Below, piece after piece: positions 26,989 through 36,296 of a stretch of DNA of 64,000 nucleotides. Location of the stretch: NCBI RefSeq assembly GCF_004770745.1, contig NZ_RQGD01000039.1, positions 1 to 64,000 on the forward strand, written 5' to 3'. Numbering within the stretch: position 1 is the first letter of the stretch; each line of letters begins with the position of its first letter. A program made the translations under genes and the position numbers. The notes beneath the pieces were generated by a model. That model did no database searches, was not told the DNA's origin, and worked only from the letters and a program-made list of their open reading frames with translations. Source of the stretch: Leptospira ognonensis. GTDB taxonomy: Bacteria > Spirochaetota > Leptospiria > Leptospirales > Leptospiraceae.

Positions 26989-28433
26989 GGCTTCTTACCT
27001 ACTTTTTCTAGTTTTGGGGTATAAACCAGTTTTCCACCCAAGACCATGGATTCAATTGCAAATATTCCCAAAGGACCCACAAATGGATTTTGCGTATGGA
27101 CAGAGAAATGCGCCGGCCCGCCCTCCTTGATAAGACCCTTATGATCGGCACCCAGGAAATTGCATGTTTTCCTTGTCAAAATGTCGACGAGTGCCATCCC
27201 TTCTGGGGATAGAGTCTCGGGATCGATGTTGGTTTTTTGAAGTAGCCTTTCTCCACTCAGACTCCCCCAAATTTTCTTCCAGAAGCTAGGCTCCTTCTCT
27301 TCCTCGATAGAAACTTTTTTAACTTGGGGAGACTGCTTCCAACTTTGGAGCCAAAGTTCCGACTCAAGGATTGCCCCTACTCCCGGATAGGATCCGAAAT
27401 GTCCAGAACCAGAAGAAAATAATAATCTATCTTTGGGAAATGCAATCATCGCCTTTTCTAACTCGAGGAACTCTCTTTGGGACAGGCTCGCCTTCGTTGG
27501 ATCGCCCGTGGCATTCAGAGCTGCTTCAAATGTTTCTGCAAATTTTCCCGAATAAACTTTATGATGTTTGGCGATAGCTCTAAATTTTTTCTTTAAATTT
27601 TCTGGGTCTTCCTTCATAGATTTGATATATGTAATATTTAACATGGGAGACCAAGTGTAACTACGCCTTTGGATGAGCCCCAAATTTGTCTTAGGTGGAA
27701 TGGCATGAAATATAATTTCATATCCAGCATCGATCGCGTCCTCCCACGAAAGAGGGTCTATGAAAGAATAAATGACAGGCTTCAGTCCATTTTTTTCGGC
27801 TTCCGCTCTCAACCGAAACAGTTCCGTCTGCGGATAAGAATTGTTTTGGGAACGCTTCAGAAAAACTGGTAAAATTTTCGAACGGTCTTCCTTCTCGTGA
27901 AAGAGAGAAGGAGTTGTGCCTAACTCCGAGACGAACTGGTATTGTTTGGTCGGCCTGTCATCCTCTGGAAAGTGGGAAGGAAGTAGGACCGGTTTTTGAG
28001 ACTGGGAAATGATGGGTCCGATGAGTCTGCCCTTGGATATCTCTTCCCTGACGGCTTGCAAATTTGGATCTGCTACGGATTCTACATGGCTAAAGCCAGT
28101 GGAGAGAAAACCGAGGAGATGAAATGGAAGCGCTTCCTTTGTCATTTCACCACCCAAAGAATTGGAGCTGAGTGTGACACTTGCATCACAAAAGCCAGGG
28201 AGTAGATAACGTACCATTTCTTTTTTTGCAATAGAGCTAGGACGTATCGACTTGATCAGTCCTTTTTGGATTTCTATGTCGCTTATCTCTCCAAAAGATT
28301 TTTTTTCAGTGTCCCAGACCCTCACTCCGATCATTTTCAGGTTCTGAGACAAAAGAATCGTGGGTAAGAAGGCCGATAAATAGAGGAAGCAGGTTAGGCA
28401 ATATCGCGTCTTGTTTTTCATATTTGTCGTCAT
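26985..28433 (-). CDS. Exported amidohydrolase-like protein lacking the metal-binding HxH
   Basis: The 482-residue protein has an N-terminal hydrophobic signal (CLTCFLYLSAFLPTILLS) and an amidohydrolase-like body with a composite beta-sandwich and TIM barrel: VRYLLPGFCD before the first barrel strand, a late THQNPFVGPLGIF-like end. In active family members PGF(I)D is followed by HxH; here residues 85 and 87 are Ser and Thr (DASVT), so the first two metal ligands are lost. A His in IIFHAIPP remains. A non-catalytic or altered-metal role is inferred. It may be a surface or periplasmic protein. The start at 28433 is 29 bases from the divergent HATPase gene. Confidence 0.65.
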   Translation of the reverse strand: MTTNMKNKTRYCLTCFLYLSAFLPTILLSQNLKMIGVRVWDTEKKSFGEISDIEIQKGLIKSIRPSSIAKKEMVRYLLPGFCDASVTLSSNSLGGEMTKEALPFHLLGFLSTGFSHVESVADPNLQAVREEISKGRLIGPIISQSQKPVLLPSHFPEDDRPTKQYQFVSELGTTPSLFHEKEDRSKILPVFLKRSQNNSYPQTELFRLRAEAEKNGLKPVIYSFIDPLSWEDAIDAGYEIIFHAIPPKTNLGLIQRRSYTWSPMLNITYIKSMKEDPENLKKKFRAIAKHHKVYSGKFAETFEAALNATGDPTKASLSQREFLELEKAMIAFPKDRLLFSSGSGHFGSYPGVGAILESELWLQSWKQSPQVKKVSIEEEKEPSFWKKIWGSLSGERLLQKTNIDPETLSPEGMALVDILTRKTCNFLGADHKGLIKEGGPAHFSVHTQNPFVGPLGIFAIESMVLGGKLVYTPKLEKVGKKP

Positions 28434-28462
28434 AGTATCTTGACAATGGGGCTATTATTTAA

Positions 28463-29161
28463 ATGATTTCGGGTATGGGAAAGGAAACAAGCGAGATTTC
28501 TGACCACATAAAACTACATGTGGAAAATGGAAAGATACTTTCCATGAAGACGCATCGTATTTCCAAGACTGTGGAAGAACATATCAAAAAAGCAGTCGAG
28601 CTCATACTTGACCGTCTTACCCATACTACACTCATACCCACACTTTATACCATCATCAAGGAACTAGCGATCAATGCCTGCAAAGCCAATCAAAAACGAG
28701 TGTTTTTCGAAGAAAGAGGTTATTCTTTTTCAAATCCCACCGAATACGCGCAAGGTGTAAAAGAATACCGAGAGCTTTTCTCAGAAGAAATGTCGAACGA
28801 GTTTGGTGCAAAAGCGAAGAAGAAAGGTTATTATTGTTTGATCAATTTCAATTTTACCGATCACGGTATCACGGTAGAAGTAATCAATAACACACCTATC
28901 GCCAAACAGGAAGAGAAAGCCATTCGGGAAAGACTGGAAAAAGGGATGGCCTATGACGACATTGCACAGTTTTATATGGACAATGCAGACAACACCGAGG
29001 GTGCGGGCTTAGGATTGGCACTCATACTCATCATGCTGAAAGGGGAAGGGATCGACCCGAATTTTTTTAGGATCATCATCGGTGAAGATTCGACGATCGC
29101 ACGATTGGAAATACCCCTTTCAAAAAGCTTTACATCAGTTCGCGAAAATAAAACCTCTTAA
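28463..29161 (+). CDS. Stand-alone HATPase-domain protein
   Basis: The 232-residue protein is a GHKL ATPase without receiver, PAS or membrane domain. The N-box KELAINACKANQKR and a long interrupted G1/lid region are visible, ending in NADNTEGAGLGLALILIM, the G2 box with GxGLGL. A loop of about 60 residues (PTEYAQGVKEYRELF...) is inserted between them. These features resemble histidine-kinase catalytic domains. Without a phosphoacceptor domain it could be an anti-sigma or chaperone-type ATPase. The start may instead be the ATG at 28475. The stop lies a few bases before the glycosyltransferase gene. Confidence 0.75.
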   Translation: MISGMGKETSEISDHIKLHVENGKILSMKTHRISKTVEEHIKKAVELILDRLTHTTLIPTLYTIIKELAINACKANQKRVFFEERGYSFSNPTEYAQGVKEYRELFSEEMSNEFGAKAKKKGYYCLINFNFTDHGITVEVINNTPIAKQEEKAIRERLEKGMAYDDIAQFYMDNADNTEGAGLGLALILIMLKGEGIDPNFFRIIIGEDSTIARLEIPLSKSFTSVRENKTS

Positions 29162-29167
29162 ATATTC

Positions 29168-30022
29168 ATGCCTTTTCCTCTTTCTGCGACCATCATCACT
29201 TTAAATGAAGAGGATAATTTAGAACGCACTCTTGCGGCACTTGGATTCATTAACGATATCGTTATCGTCGATTCAGGCTCAACAGATCGAACGCTGAGAA
29301 TTGCGGAGCAGTACAAAACGAGAGTCTTCCATCGCGAATTTGATAACTATGCCAGCCAGAAAAACTTTGCTTTAGAACAAACCAAAAATGACTGGGTGTT
29401 AGCACTTGATGCTGACGAGGTAGTCTCACCAGCCTTGCGTTTGGAGATAGAGTCTTTATTTCAAAATCCAAACAAGATTCCACCTAACGAAGGCTATCTA
29501 ATTCCAAGATTAACTTGGTATCTCGGTAAGTGGATCAAATTCGGCGGTTTTTATCCAAATTACCAAACAAGACTATTTCCAAAATCAAAGGGAAAGTTTA
29601 GTGGTGGGCTCGTACACGAAAGAGTTGTCTTGCCAACTCCGCCAAAAAAGTTGATGCATCCATTATATCATTTTTCTTATCAAAATATTTCAGACCATCT
29701 GAGTTTTATCGATAGGTATTCCAGTTTGTTTGCAGAAGAAGAATTTCGCAAAGGTAAAAAAAGTTCTATCGGTTGGGCTTTCGCCAAAGGATGTTTTAAA
29801 GCTTTTTATATGTATTTTGTTCGTCTTGGGGCTCTAGACGGCAAACAAGGGTTCGTGCTGGCTACACTTGGGTTTTATTATAATTTCTTAAAATATTTGA
29901 AGCTATTTGAAAAGCATCAAAAATTGTCAGTCTCTCCTTTCCTTGTTATGGTTGATCCGATTCATAATATAGAGAGCGATAAAACCACCCAAAAAAATCG
30001 CGACAAGATTCACATTCGATAA
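29168..30022 (+). CDS. Family 2 glycosyltransferase (WaaE/KdtX-like)
   Basis: The 284-residue protein has a GT-A fold: ATIITLNEEDNLERTL at the N-terminus, IVDSGSTD (nucleotide binding), and LDADEVVS (DxD metal site). It then has the hydrophobic/basic region FDNYASQKNFAL characteristic of lipopolysaccharide-core glycosyltransferases. It probably adds a sugar to an envelope glycan. The conserved body ends near residue 255; the remaining residues (about 96 bases) overlap the convergent small membrane-protein gene and look like reverse-strand reading. Confidence 0.88.
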   Translation: MPFPLSATIITLNEEDNLERTLAALGFINDIVIVDSGSTDRTLRIAEQYKTRVFHREFDNYASQKNFALEQTKNDWVLALDADEVVSPALRLEIESLFQNPNKIPPNEGYLIPRLTWYLGKWIKFGGFYPNYQTRLFPKSKGKFSGGLVHERVVLPTPPKKLMHPLYHFSYQNISDHLSFIDRYSSLFAEEEFRKGKKSSIGWAFAKGCFKAFYMYFVRLGALDGKQGFVLATLGFYYNFLKYLKLFEKHQKLSVSPFLVMVDPIHNIESDKTTQKNRDKIHIR

Positions 30023-30271
30023 CTGAGTCGAACCAATCTTAGGTGACATGAGCCACATGATCACATCTCGAATATAAGTTTGTAAAGTTGCAAATACGAT
30101 GAGAGCTCCAATCCCTGCTACGAAAGTTGACCCCCAGAATTTACCCAGAAGATCTTTTCGCTTATAATAATAAAAGTAATAGGCACAAGCAGCGGAAGCA
30201 AGAAAAAAGAATAAAATGTCAACGAGAATGGTCCAAGGCTCAGAAGGAGCCGCTATCGGCGTTAAAAACAT
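29927..30271 (-). CDS. Small membrane protein, function unknown
   Basis: The 114-residue protein has three hydrophobic segments (about 15-35, 50-70 and 88-108), a basic loop YYKRKDLLGKFWG, and a charged C-terminal tail HNKERRD. Its membrane pattern looks genuine. An AGGT motif lies about 12 bases before the ATG. It overlaps the glycosyltransferase 3' end by 96 bases. No family was recognised. Confidence 0.6.
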   Translation of the reverse strand: MFLTPIAAPSEPWTILVDILFFFLASAACAYYFYYYKRKDLLGKFWGSTFVAGIGALIVFATLQTYIRDVIMWLMSPKIGSTQLSNVNLVAIFLGGFIALYIMNRINHNKERRD

Positions 30272-30311
30272 AAAGCATTTACCTATCTATACTCAATTTT
30301 CGGTAATATGC

Positions 30312-30323
30312 CTCGACGTCGAG
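30312..30323. promoter_or_regulatory. Twelve-base perfect palindrome upstream of aroE
   Basis: CTCGACGTCGAG at 30312-30323 is a perfect inverted repeat about 30 bases upstream of the aroE start, in an otherwise AT-rich gap. It could be an operator or a chance palindrome; no second copy was noticed. Confidence 0.25.
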
Positions 30324-30354
30324 AAGATAAAATTTTAGATTCCAGAGGAAAGAA

Positions 30355-31233
30355 ATGTATACTAACAATACAAAGATTTATGGCATCCTGGGGTTTCCTC
30401 TAAGCCACACGCTCTCCCCTTGGATTCATAACACTCTCTTTCAACTTGCAAATTACGACGGGGTTTATCTCGTATTTGAAAGACAGGATTGGCCAGCGGT
30501 CGGCCTCGGTTCCCTTCAAATGATGGGGGTTTGGGGGCTTTCTGTTACGATTCCCTTTAAGGAATGGGCTTTTCAAACTGCCGATGAAGCCTGCACTGCT
30601 TCTAAAACGATGAAAGCTTCAAATACTTTACTTTTTGAAGAAGGTAAAGTTTTGGCAAAAAATACCGACGGGGAAGGAGCTTTAAAATCCATTTTGGTTC
30701 AAGACAAGTCCTTACTTCGATCAGACGATTCTTCCCAAATTTTAATCTTAGGGAGCGGCGGAAGTGCCAAAGGAATATTATTCTCAATCGCTGAATACTT
30801 AAAAAATCAGAACAAGCCTATTCACAAGAAAATAAGAATATTAGCAAGAAATACTACAGCTGTTCAGGAGATGATAGAATCCTTGGATGCTGGAAATATG
30901 ATTCAGCCAATCACTTTGGATGCGGCATACGAAGAATCTAAAAACATCTCGCTCGTGATTCATACCACGCCCGTTGGTATGAAAGGGATAGGTGGTGATG
31001 CCTTACTGGGAAAAGATTTTTTCCATAAAGACACCACACTCTTTGATATCGTATACAATCCGCTAGAGACACCATTAGTCAAATTAGCGAAAAAAAAGAG
31101 ATCACAAATCATTCCAGGTTATTCCATGTTACTTTACCAAGGGATCAGACAGTTTGAATATTTTACCAAAATAGAACCGAAGCAAAAATGGATCAAGGCG
31201 ATCGATACGCTTTTGCTAAATAAGCTAACTTAA
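30355..31233 (+). CDS. aroE: Shikimate 5-dehydrogenase
   Basis: The 292-residue protein has the AroE substrate domain with the SLS-type start FPLSHTLSPW and catalytic Lys in TIPFK (K69), with the Asp in NTDGEG (D105). The NADP-binding Rossmann motif LGSGGSAKG follows. The end PGYSMLLYQGIRQF is also typical. It reduces 3-dehydroshikimate with NADPH in aromatic amino-acid synthesis. An AGGAAAG ribosome-binding site precedes the ATG. folC starts three bases after its stop. Confidence 0.96.
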   Translation: MYTNNTKIYGILGFPLSHTLSPWIHNTLFQLANYDGVYLVFERQDWPAVGLGSLQMMGVWGLSVTIPFKEWAFQTADEACTASKTMKASNTLLFEEGKVLAKNTDGEGALKSILVQDKSLLRSDDSSQILILGSGGSAKGILFSIAEYLKNQNKPIHKKIRILARNTTAVQEMIESLDAGNMIQPITLDAAYEESKNISLVIHTTPVGMKGIGGDALLGKDFFHKDTTLFDIVYNPLETPLVKLAKKKRSQIIPGYSMLLYQGIRQFEYFTKIEPKQKWIKAIDTLLLNKLT

Positions 31234-31236
31234 GAA

Positions 31237-32442
31237 ATGAGTTTATTTCTAAATCTTCTTTCCGAGTTACAAAACCCAGAAAAGACTAGAAATTTTAATG
31301 TTTTTAAAAACTATTCCCTGGATGAGTTTCAATCACAAATCGAAAAGTATGGAAAGCTTTTAGAATTTGATCCTTCCTATCGGCCTTTTCGTTTTGCAGT
31401 CATTGGGACGAATGGAAAGGGAAGTACATCTTATTATCTTTCGGAACTTTTGCAAAAAGTAAAATTAGATCAAAATATTGGTCTTTATACATCTCCTCAC
31501 CTACTTTCTCCTTTCGAAAGAATTATTTGTAATGGAAAGATGATCAGCGAGATCGAATCAGACGAAATCATTACACAATTGGAGAGGATAGATGCGTCTC
31601 AATTAAAGGCACTGTCTTATTTTGAATGCATGACTCTTCTTTGTTTTTGTTTTTTTAAAAAAATGGGATGCTCGTTTGAAGTCTGGGAGGCAGGTCTCGG
31701 TGGTAGGCTTGATGCGACAAAATTAGCGAATCCTGATGTGATCATACTCACAAAAATTGGCATCGATCATAGTGAGATATTGGGTGACACCTTAGAAAAA
31801 ATAGCCTTTGAAAAAATACACATAGCAGGCAATAACTCGAAAGTTATTTATAGCTTTCCTGTTACGGGAAAATTAAGATCCGAGATTGTTTCGATTGCCA
31901 AATCCTTACGATTAGAAGTCCATTTTTTTGATGAAAATAATTATCCAGATTACTTACAGTATAACTTCAATTTTGTGAAATGGGTGTTAGAAGACCTTCA
32001 CATTTTAGATCCCAGTCTTTTGCCTTCTTTTGAGACGCTCAAACGTCCACCTGGACGACTGGAAACCATAAGGGAGACTCCGCTTCTTGTTTTCGATCCT
32101 GCACATAACCCGGATGCCGTCAAACATACGATTGCAACGCTACGAAAATCGCCAGAATGGCAAAACAAGCCAAGCTTGCTCTGTGGGTGTTTGCCAGATA
32201 AGGATACAGACTCCATATGGAAGGAGATCTCGGCCGAGGCTTGGCAGGAGATTTTCTTTTATGAAGCAGAAGGATTTTACAAGTGGTCGGATGCATTGCC
32301 AAGTACAACTGGAAAATTTTTACATTCAGAGAAGGAGCTGAAGGAAGCCTTGGACGCAGAGGCTGGTCCCGTTCTTGCTCTAGGTAGCTTTCGTCTCTAC
32401 CCAGTTTTAACAAGTTTGTACCAGAACCGTGTCATTTTGTAA
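31237..32442 (+). CDS. folC: Folylpolyglutamate/dihydrofolate synthase
   Basis: The 401-residue Mur-ligase-type protein has the P-loop GTNGKGST (57-64), LYTSPHLLSPFERI with the folate/Mg region, and GRLDATKLANPDVIILTKIG. A late DPAHNPDAV is the typical FolC C-terminal motif. It joins glutamate to dihydropteroate or folates. It is co-transcribed with aroE, three bases downstream of its stop. Confidence 0.95.
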   Translation: MSLFLNLLSELQNPEKTRNFNVFKNYSLDEFQSQIEKYGKLLEFDPSYRPFRFAVIGTNGKGSTSYYLSELLQKVKLDQNIGLYTSPHLLSPFERIICNGKMISEIESDEIITQLERIDASQLKALSYFECMTLLCFCFFKKMGCSFEVWEAGLGGRLDATKLANPDVIILTKIGIDHSEILGDTLEKIAFEKIHIAGNNSKVIYSFPVTGKLRSEIVSIAKSLRLEVHFFDENNYPDYLQYNFNFVKWVLEDLHILDPSLLPSFETLKRPPGRLETIRETPLLVFDPAHNPDAVKHTIATLRKSPEWQNKPSLLCGCLPDKDTDSIWKEISAEAWQEIFFYEAEGFYKWSDALPSTTGKFLHSEKELKEALDAEAGPVLALGSFRLYPVLTSLYQNRVIL

Positions 32443-32504
32443 TTTTCGACTTTACAAATCCATGAGTGGTTGCAATATTTTTTTAGGAAACGACGTTCAG
32501 GCCC

Positions 32505-33125
32505 ATGCAGACCCCTAAAGAACACACGAGACGAGAGATTTTGGTCGCCGCGCGCGAAGAATTCATCCAAATGGGTTTTGAAAAAGCATCGATGCGTACC
32601 ATTGCCAAAAAGGCAAAGGTCTCCACGAGCAATATCTACAACTACTTTGAGAATAAAGAACACTTGTTGATGGAGATCCTAAATCCCATTCTCTCGGGGT
32701 TAGAGAAGGCATTTCAGTTCATTTCCCAACCAAATTATTTTGAAAAACGATTCAATGATTCTTACGAGACATGGAGAGAACGTTTCAATGTGGCGCTTGA
32801 TTATGTGGATACCAATAGGGATGATTTCACCTTACTTCTCTTAAAGTCTCAAGGATCTACTCTGGAAGATTTTCCTGAAAAAATTCTGACTCGACTCACA
32901 AGTTTGAACTATGAACAATACAAACAATTCAAACTTTCGAACCCCAATTACAAAGGTGAAGTTGGTGAATTTGTAGTCAGAAATATCCTTTCCTACTTTC
33001 TTAACATTTTTGTTCAAATGATCAGACAAAATATTCCTAAGGAGGAAATGCTCCTTTATGAAGACAGCATGCTGAAATTTTTGCATTATGGTTATAAAGG
33101 ATCGATTGCTTCTGATTTGAATTAA
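32505..33125 (+). CDS. TetR/AcrR-family transcriptional regulator
   Basis: The 206-residue protein has an N-terminal TetR helix-turn-helix (about 10-55): REILVAAREEFIQMGFEKAS, MRTIAKKAKVSTSNIYNYF and ENKEHLL. The rest is an all-helical ligand/dimer domain of variable sequence. The ligand cannot be read. It sits alone between folC and trpF on the same strand with a 62-base gap upstream; a self-operator was not identified. Confidence 0.92.
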   Translation: MQTPKEHTRREILVAAREEFIQMGFEKASMRTIAKKAKVSTSNIYNYFENKEHLLMEILNPILSGLEKAFQFISQPNYFEKRFNDSYETWRERFNVALDYVDTNRDDFTLLLLKSQGSTLEDFPEKILTRLTSLNYEQYKQFKLSNPNYKGEVGEFVVRNILSYFLNIFVQMIRQNIPKEEMLLYEDSMLKFLHYGYKGSIASDLN

Positions 33126-33145
33126 ATCATTTTGGTTCTCGAAGC

Positions 33146-33769
33146 ATGGGAATCAAAATAAAAATCTGCGGCATCCGCGACTTAGAAACTGTAGACCTAT
33201 GCCATGCTCTTAGGATCGATTTTCTAGGTTTTAATTTTTCCCCGAATTCGCCTCGTAATATCTCGGAATCCGAAATTGAAGCCCTCCTCGCTTTCCGAGA
33301 GAAGGAACATTTTCCTAAAATTGTCTTCCTATTCTTTCAAAACGAGGAGAAACAAATCACAAAACTGGTAAATCAATACAATCCAGACTACGTCCAACTC
33401 ATTGCTGGCGATCCCATTGACATTACTGGAGTCTGGGAAAGATACCGAAGTTCTAAAACCTTACTTCCAGCCTTTCGTTTACAAGGTCGAGTGGGAGATG
33501 AATCCCTACTTTGCCCAGACTTACCCTTTGTCATTTTAGACAGTTACAAAAAGGACCTTGGAGGTGGAACAGGCCATACTTTTCCGTGGGAATATGTAAA
33601 GGAAGTCAAACGTCCTTATCTATTAGCAGGTGGGATCACTCCAGATAACGTAGTAGATGCGATACGATATTTGAAGCCTTTTGGAATTGATGTAGCTAGT
33701 GGAGTGGAAACGAACGGTAAAAAAGACCAAACTAAAATTGAGGCCTTGGTAAAAAATGTCCGAGGATAA
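33146..33769 (+). CDS. trpF: Phosphoribosylanthranilate isomerase
   Basis: The 207-residue TIM-barrel protein has the TrpF active-site motif KICGIRD at the start (Cys near residue 7), FNFSPNSPRNI, a phosphate-binding LLAGGITPDNV and a final VASGVETNGKKD. It isomerises phosphoribosyl-anthranilate in tryptophan synthesis. No other trp genes lie here. The 3' end overlaps mutS by 14 bases. Confidence 0.94.
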   Translation: MGIKIKICGIRDLETVDLCHALRIDFLGFNFSPNSPRNISESEIEALLAFREKEHFPKIVFLFFQNEEKQITKLVNQYNPDYVQLIAGDPIDITGVWERYRSSKTLLPAFRLQGRVGDESLLCPDLPFVILDSYKKDLGGGTGHTFPWEYVKEVKRPYLLAGGITPDNVVDAIRYLKPFGIDVASGVETNGKKDQTKIEALVKNVRG

Positions 33770-36296
33770 TGACGCTCTAAGTACGCCCGTTATGCGGCAG
33801 TATTTAGAAATTAAAGTATTACACCCTGATGCCATCCTCTTCTTTCGCATGGGTGATTTCTATGAGATGTTTCTTGAAGATGCCAAAGAAGCAGCTCTCA
33901 TACTCGATATCACACTCACTAAAAGGCAAAACCAGATTCCCATGGCAGGCATCCCCTACCATGCAACAGAAAGCTACATCGCTCGGCTTATCAATGCTGG
34001 TAAAAAAGTTGTCGTCTGTGAACAAATAAAATCAGACGATCCGAAAGCAAAAATCATGCAGCGAGAAGTGGTAAGGATCATCACACCTGGCACTGTTGTC
34101 GAAGAGAATCTCCTTGGAAGTTACCAGAACAACTATCTATCTTTGGTATTGTGTGATAAAAAGTATGTCTATATTGCCTTCGCAGATGTATCTACCGCAG
34201 AACTCATTTATTTTTATCTACCAGAATCTGATTCTGATCGGATCAAAGACACCATCCAAAGGTTTTCTCCAAAAGAAGTTTTGTATTCCCCGGAATCAGA
34301 AAAGTATCTGGGGCCTGCCACACAAGATAAAAAATTAACACTAACGCCTGTCAGACCCGACTTCCTACCCGATGCGAAAACGAAAGGAATAGATACTGTC
34401 GTTCATGTCTTAGATGCATATTTAAAATATAACTACCGGCGGCATGATTTCAAATTTAAATCACCCAGATTGATTGATGAATCCGAATTTCTAGGACTGG
34501 ACGAAAGAACCATCGAACATTTGGAGTTAGTAGAGAATGAAAACCAAAAAAATCATACTTTATTTGGCGTTCTCAATCGCTGCGTCACCCCTCAAGGCAA
34601 ACGCCATTTAAAACAGCGTATCCTATTTCCATCCTCCAATCCTGAGATGATTCGTTCGCATTGGGACAAAATCCAAATTTTAACTTCCTTTAAAAAAGAA
34701 AGAACAAAACTTTTATCTCTATTGGATGAAGTGATTGACATTGAACGCGTGTTATCTCGTTTCCGTGGAGGCAAGGCAAGTCCTAGAGATTTTCGTGGGA
34801 TCCAAAAGAGTATCACTTCTTATACTCAGATTAAAACTATTTTAGATGAGATAGGTTTTTCGTTTTCTTCTCTTCATACCAATCTTCAGGAATTAAATTT
34901 AAAATTTGATACTAGGCTGAGCGAGGGAGAGCTGCCGGTTTTCCTAGGAAACTCTCCGTTTCTGAAATCAGGATATTCGAAAGAATATGACCATGCCATC
35001 TTAGCAAAAGAAAAGGGTAAAGACTGGATCTTGGAACTCGAAGAAAAAGAGAAAAAAGCATCTGGAATTTCTAGTTTAAAAATTCGTTATAATAAAATTT
35101 TAGGTTACTTCATTGAAATCTCCAGAGGCCAAGCCAAAGATGCACCAAGCCATTTTGTAAAAAAACAAACACTCGTTACGGGCGAGAGATTCACATCGCC
35201 CGAACTAGAAGAAATGGAAAGGGCGATACTGGCAGCTGATGAAATCATCGAAAAGATTGAAAAAGAGGAGTTTGAATATCTCATTTCAGCTTGTTTAGAA
35301 AACTTTTCTGATTTTCTTAGCCTAGCGAGTGAAATCGCCTCATTGGACTATCATATTTCGCTCACCATTTGTAAGGAAGAATACCAATGGATATGTCCTG
35401 AAATTCGTGAAGATGGTGTCATTCAATTGGTTGAATCTAGACACCCTGTGGTGGAAGCTTTCCTTCCGATGGGAGAACGTTTCGTACCAAACTCTCTTGA
35501 TTTAAATCCCAGAGAGGATGCCATCGCGATTCTGACAGGACCGAATATGGCAGGGAAGTCAACTTTCATGCGTCAGGTGGCAATCAATCAAATCCTATTC
35601 CAAATGGGATCTTTTGTACCAGCAAAATTTGCTTCACTTCCTATCGTGGATCGCATTTTTACTCGGATTGGCTCTGGTGACAATTTAACTACTGGCGAAT
35701 CTACATTTTACGTAGAAATGAAAGAAACTGCTTACATACTAAATCATTATACGGAAAAAAGTCTTATCCTTTTTGACGAAGTAGGAAGAGGCACATCGAC
35801 CTATGATGGGCTTTCTCTGGCTTGGGCAATACTCGAATTTATGGGAAAAGATTTCCCGCGAGCAAAAACGATTTTTGCAACCCACTATCATGAGTTAACG
35901 GAACTTGAAAAAGGAAATGGGATTTTTAATCTATATTTAGATACATTTGAAAAAGAAGGAGAAATTCTTTTTTTGAAGAAAGTAAAGAAAGGCAAATCGA
36001 AACAGTCTTTTGGAATCTATGTAGCTAAACTCGCGGGAATACCCAGCCAAGTGACAGCAAGGGCTCGTGAACTCTTAACAGGGCTTGAGTCAAAAAAGAA
36101 GGAAATTAAAATCAAGCAGGAAGAACCAAGCTTATTTGGAAATCTAGTAGATCCAGAACTTCTTTCAAAAACAAAATCACCAACAGAGATTCGAATTTTA
36201 AAAAAACTTGAAGAGATCGATATAAATAAAATTCCTCCGATCGAGGCGCTTCAGATTTTGGAAGAGCTAAATCGATGGTCGAAAGAGAAAGAGTAA
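33756..36296 (+). CDS. mutS: DNA mismatch repair protein MutS
   Basis: The 846-residue protein has the MutS domain I mismatch-binding motif FFRMGDFYEMF near residue 27, followed by connector, core, clamp and ATPase domains. Walker A TGPNMAGKST lies near 595-604, then DEVGRGTSTYDG and ATHYHELTELE. The length and the C-terminal LLTGLESKKKE helical region agree with bacterial MutS1. It recognises base mismatches with MutL. Its start lies within the trpF 3' end. The 3' end overlaps serB by 30 bases. Confidence 0.97.
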   Translation: MSEDNDALSTPVMRQYLEIKVLHPDAILFFRMGDFYEMFLEDAKEAALILDITLTKRQNQIPMAGIPYHATESYIARLINAGKKVVVCEQIKSDDPKAKIMQREVVRIITPGTVVEENLLGSYQNNYLSLVLCDKKYVYIAFADVSTAELIYFYLPESDSDRIKDTIQRFSPKEVLYSPESEKYLGPATQDKKLTLTPVRPDFLPDAKTKGIDTVVHVLDAYLKYNYRRHDFKFKSPRLIDESEFLGLDERTIEHLELVENENQKNHTLFGVLNRCVTPQGKRHLKQRILFPSSNPEMIRSHWDKIQILTSFKKERTKLLSLLDEVIDIERVLSRFRGGKASPRDFRGIQKSITSYTQIKTILDEIGFSFSSLHTNLQELNLKFDTRLSEGELPVFLGNSPFLKSGYSKEYDHAILAKEKGKDWILELEEKEKKASGISSLKIRYNKILGYFIEISRGQAKDAPSHFVKKQTLVTGERFTSPELEEMERAILAADEIIEKIEKEEFEYLISACLENFSDFLSLASEIASLDYHISLTICKEEYQWICPEIREDGVIQLVESRHPVVEAFLPMGERFVPNSLDLNPREDAIAILTGPNMAGKSTFMRQVAINQILFQMGSFVPAKFASLPIVDRIFTRIGSGDNLTTGESTFYVEMKETAYILNHYTEKSLILFDEVGRGTSTYDGLSLAWAILEFMGKDFPRAKTIFATHYHELTELEKGNGIFNLYLDTFEKEGEILFLKKVKKGKSKQSFGIYVAKLAGIPSQVTARARELLTGLESKKKEIKIKQEEPSLFGNLVDPELLSKTKSPTEIRILKKLEEIDINKIPPIEALQILEELNRWSKEKE

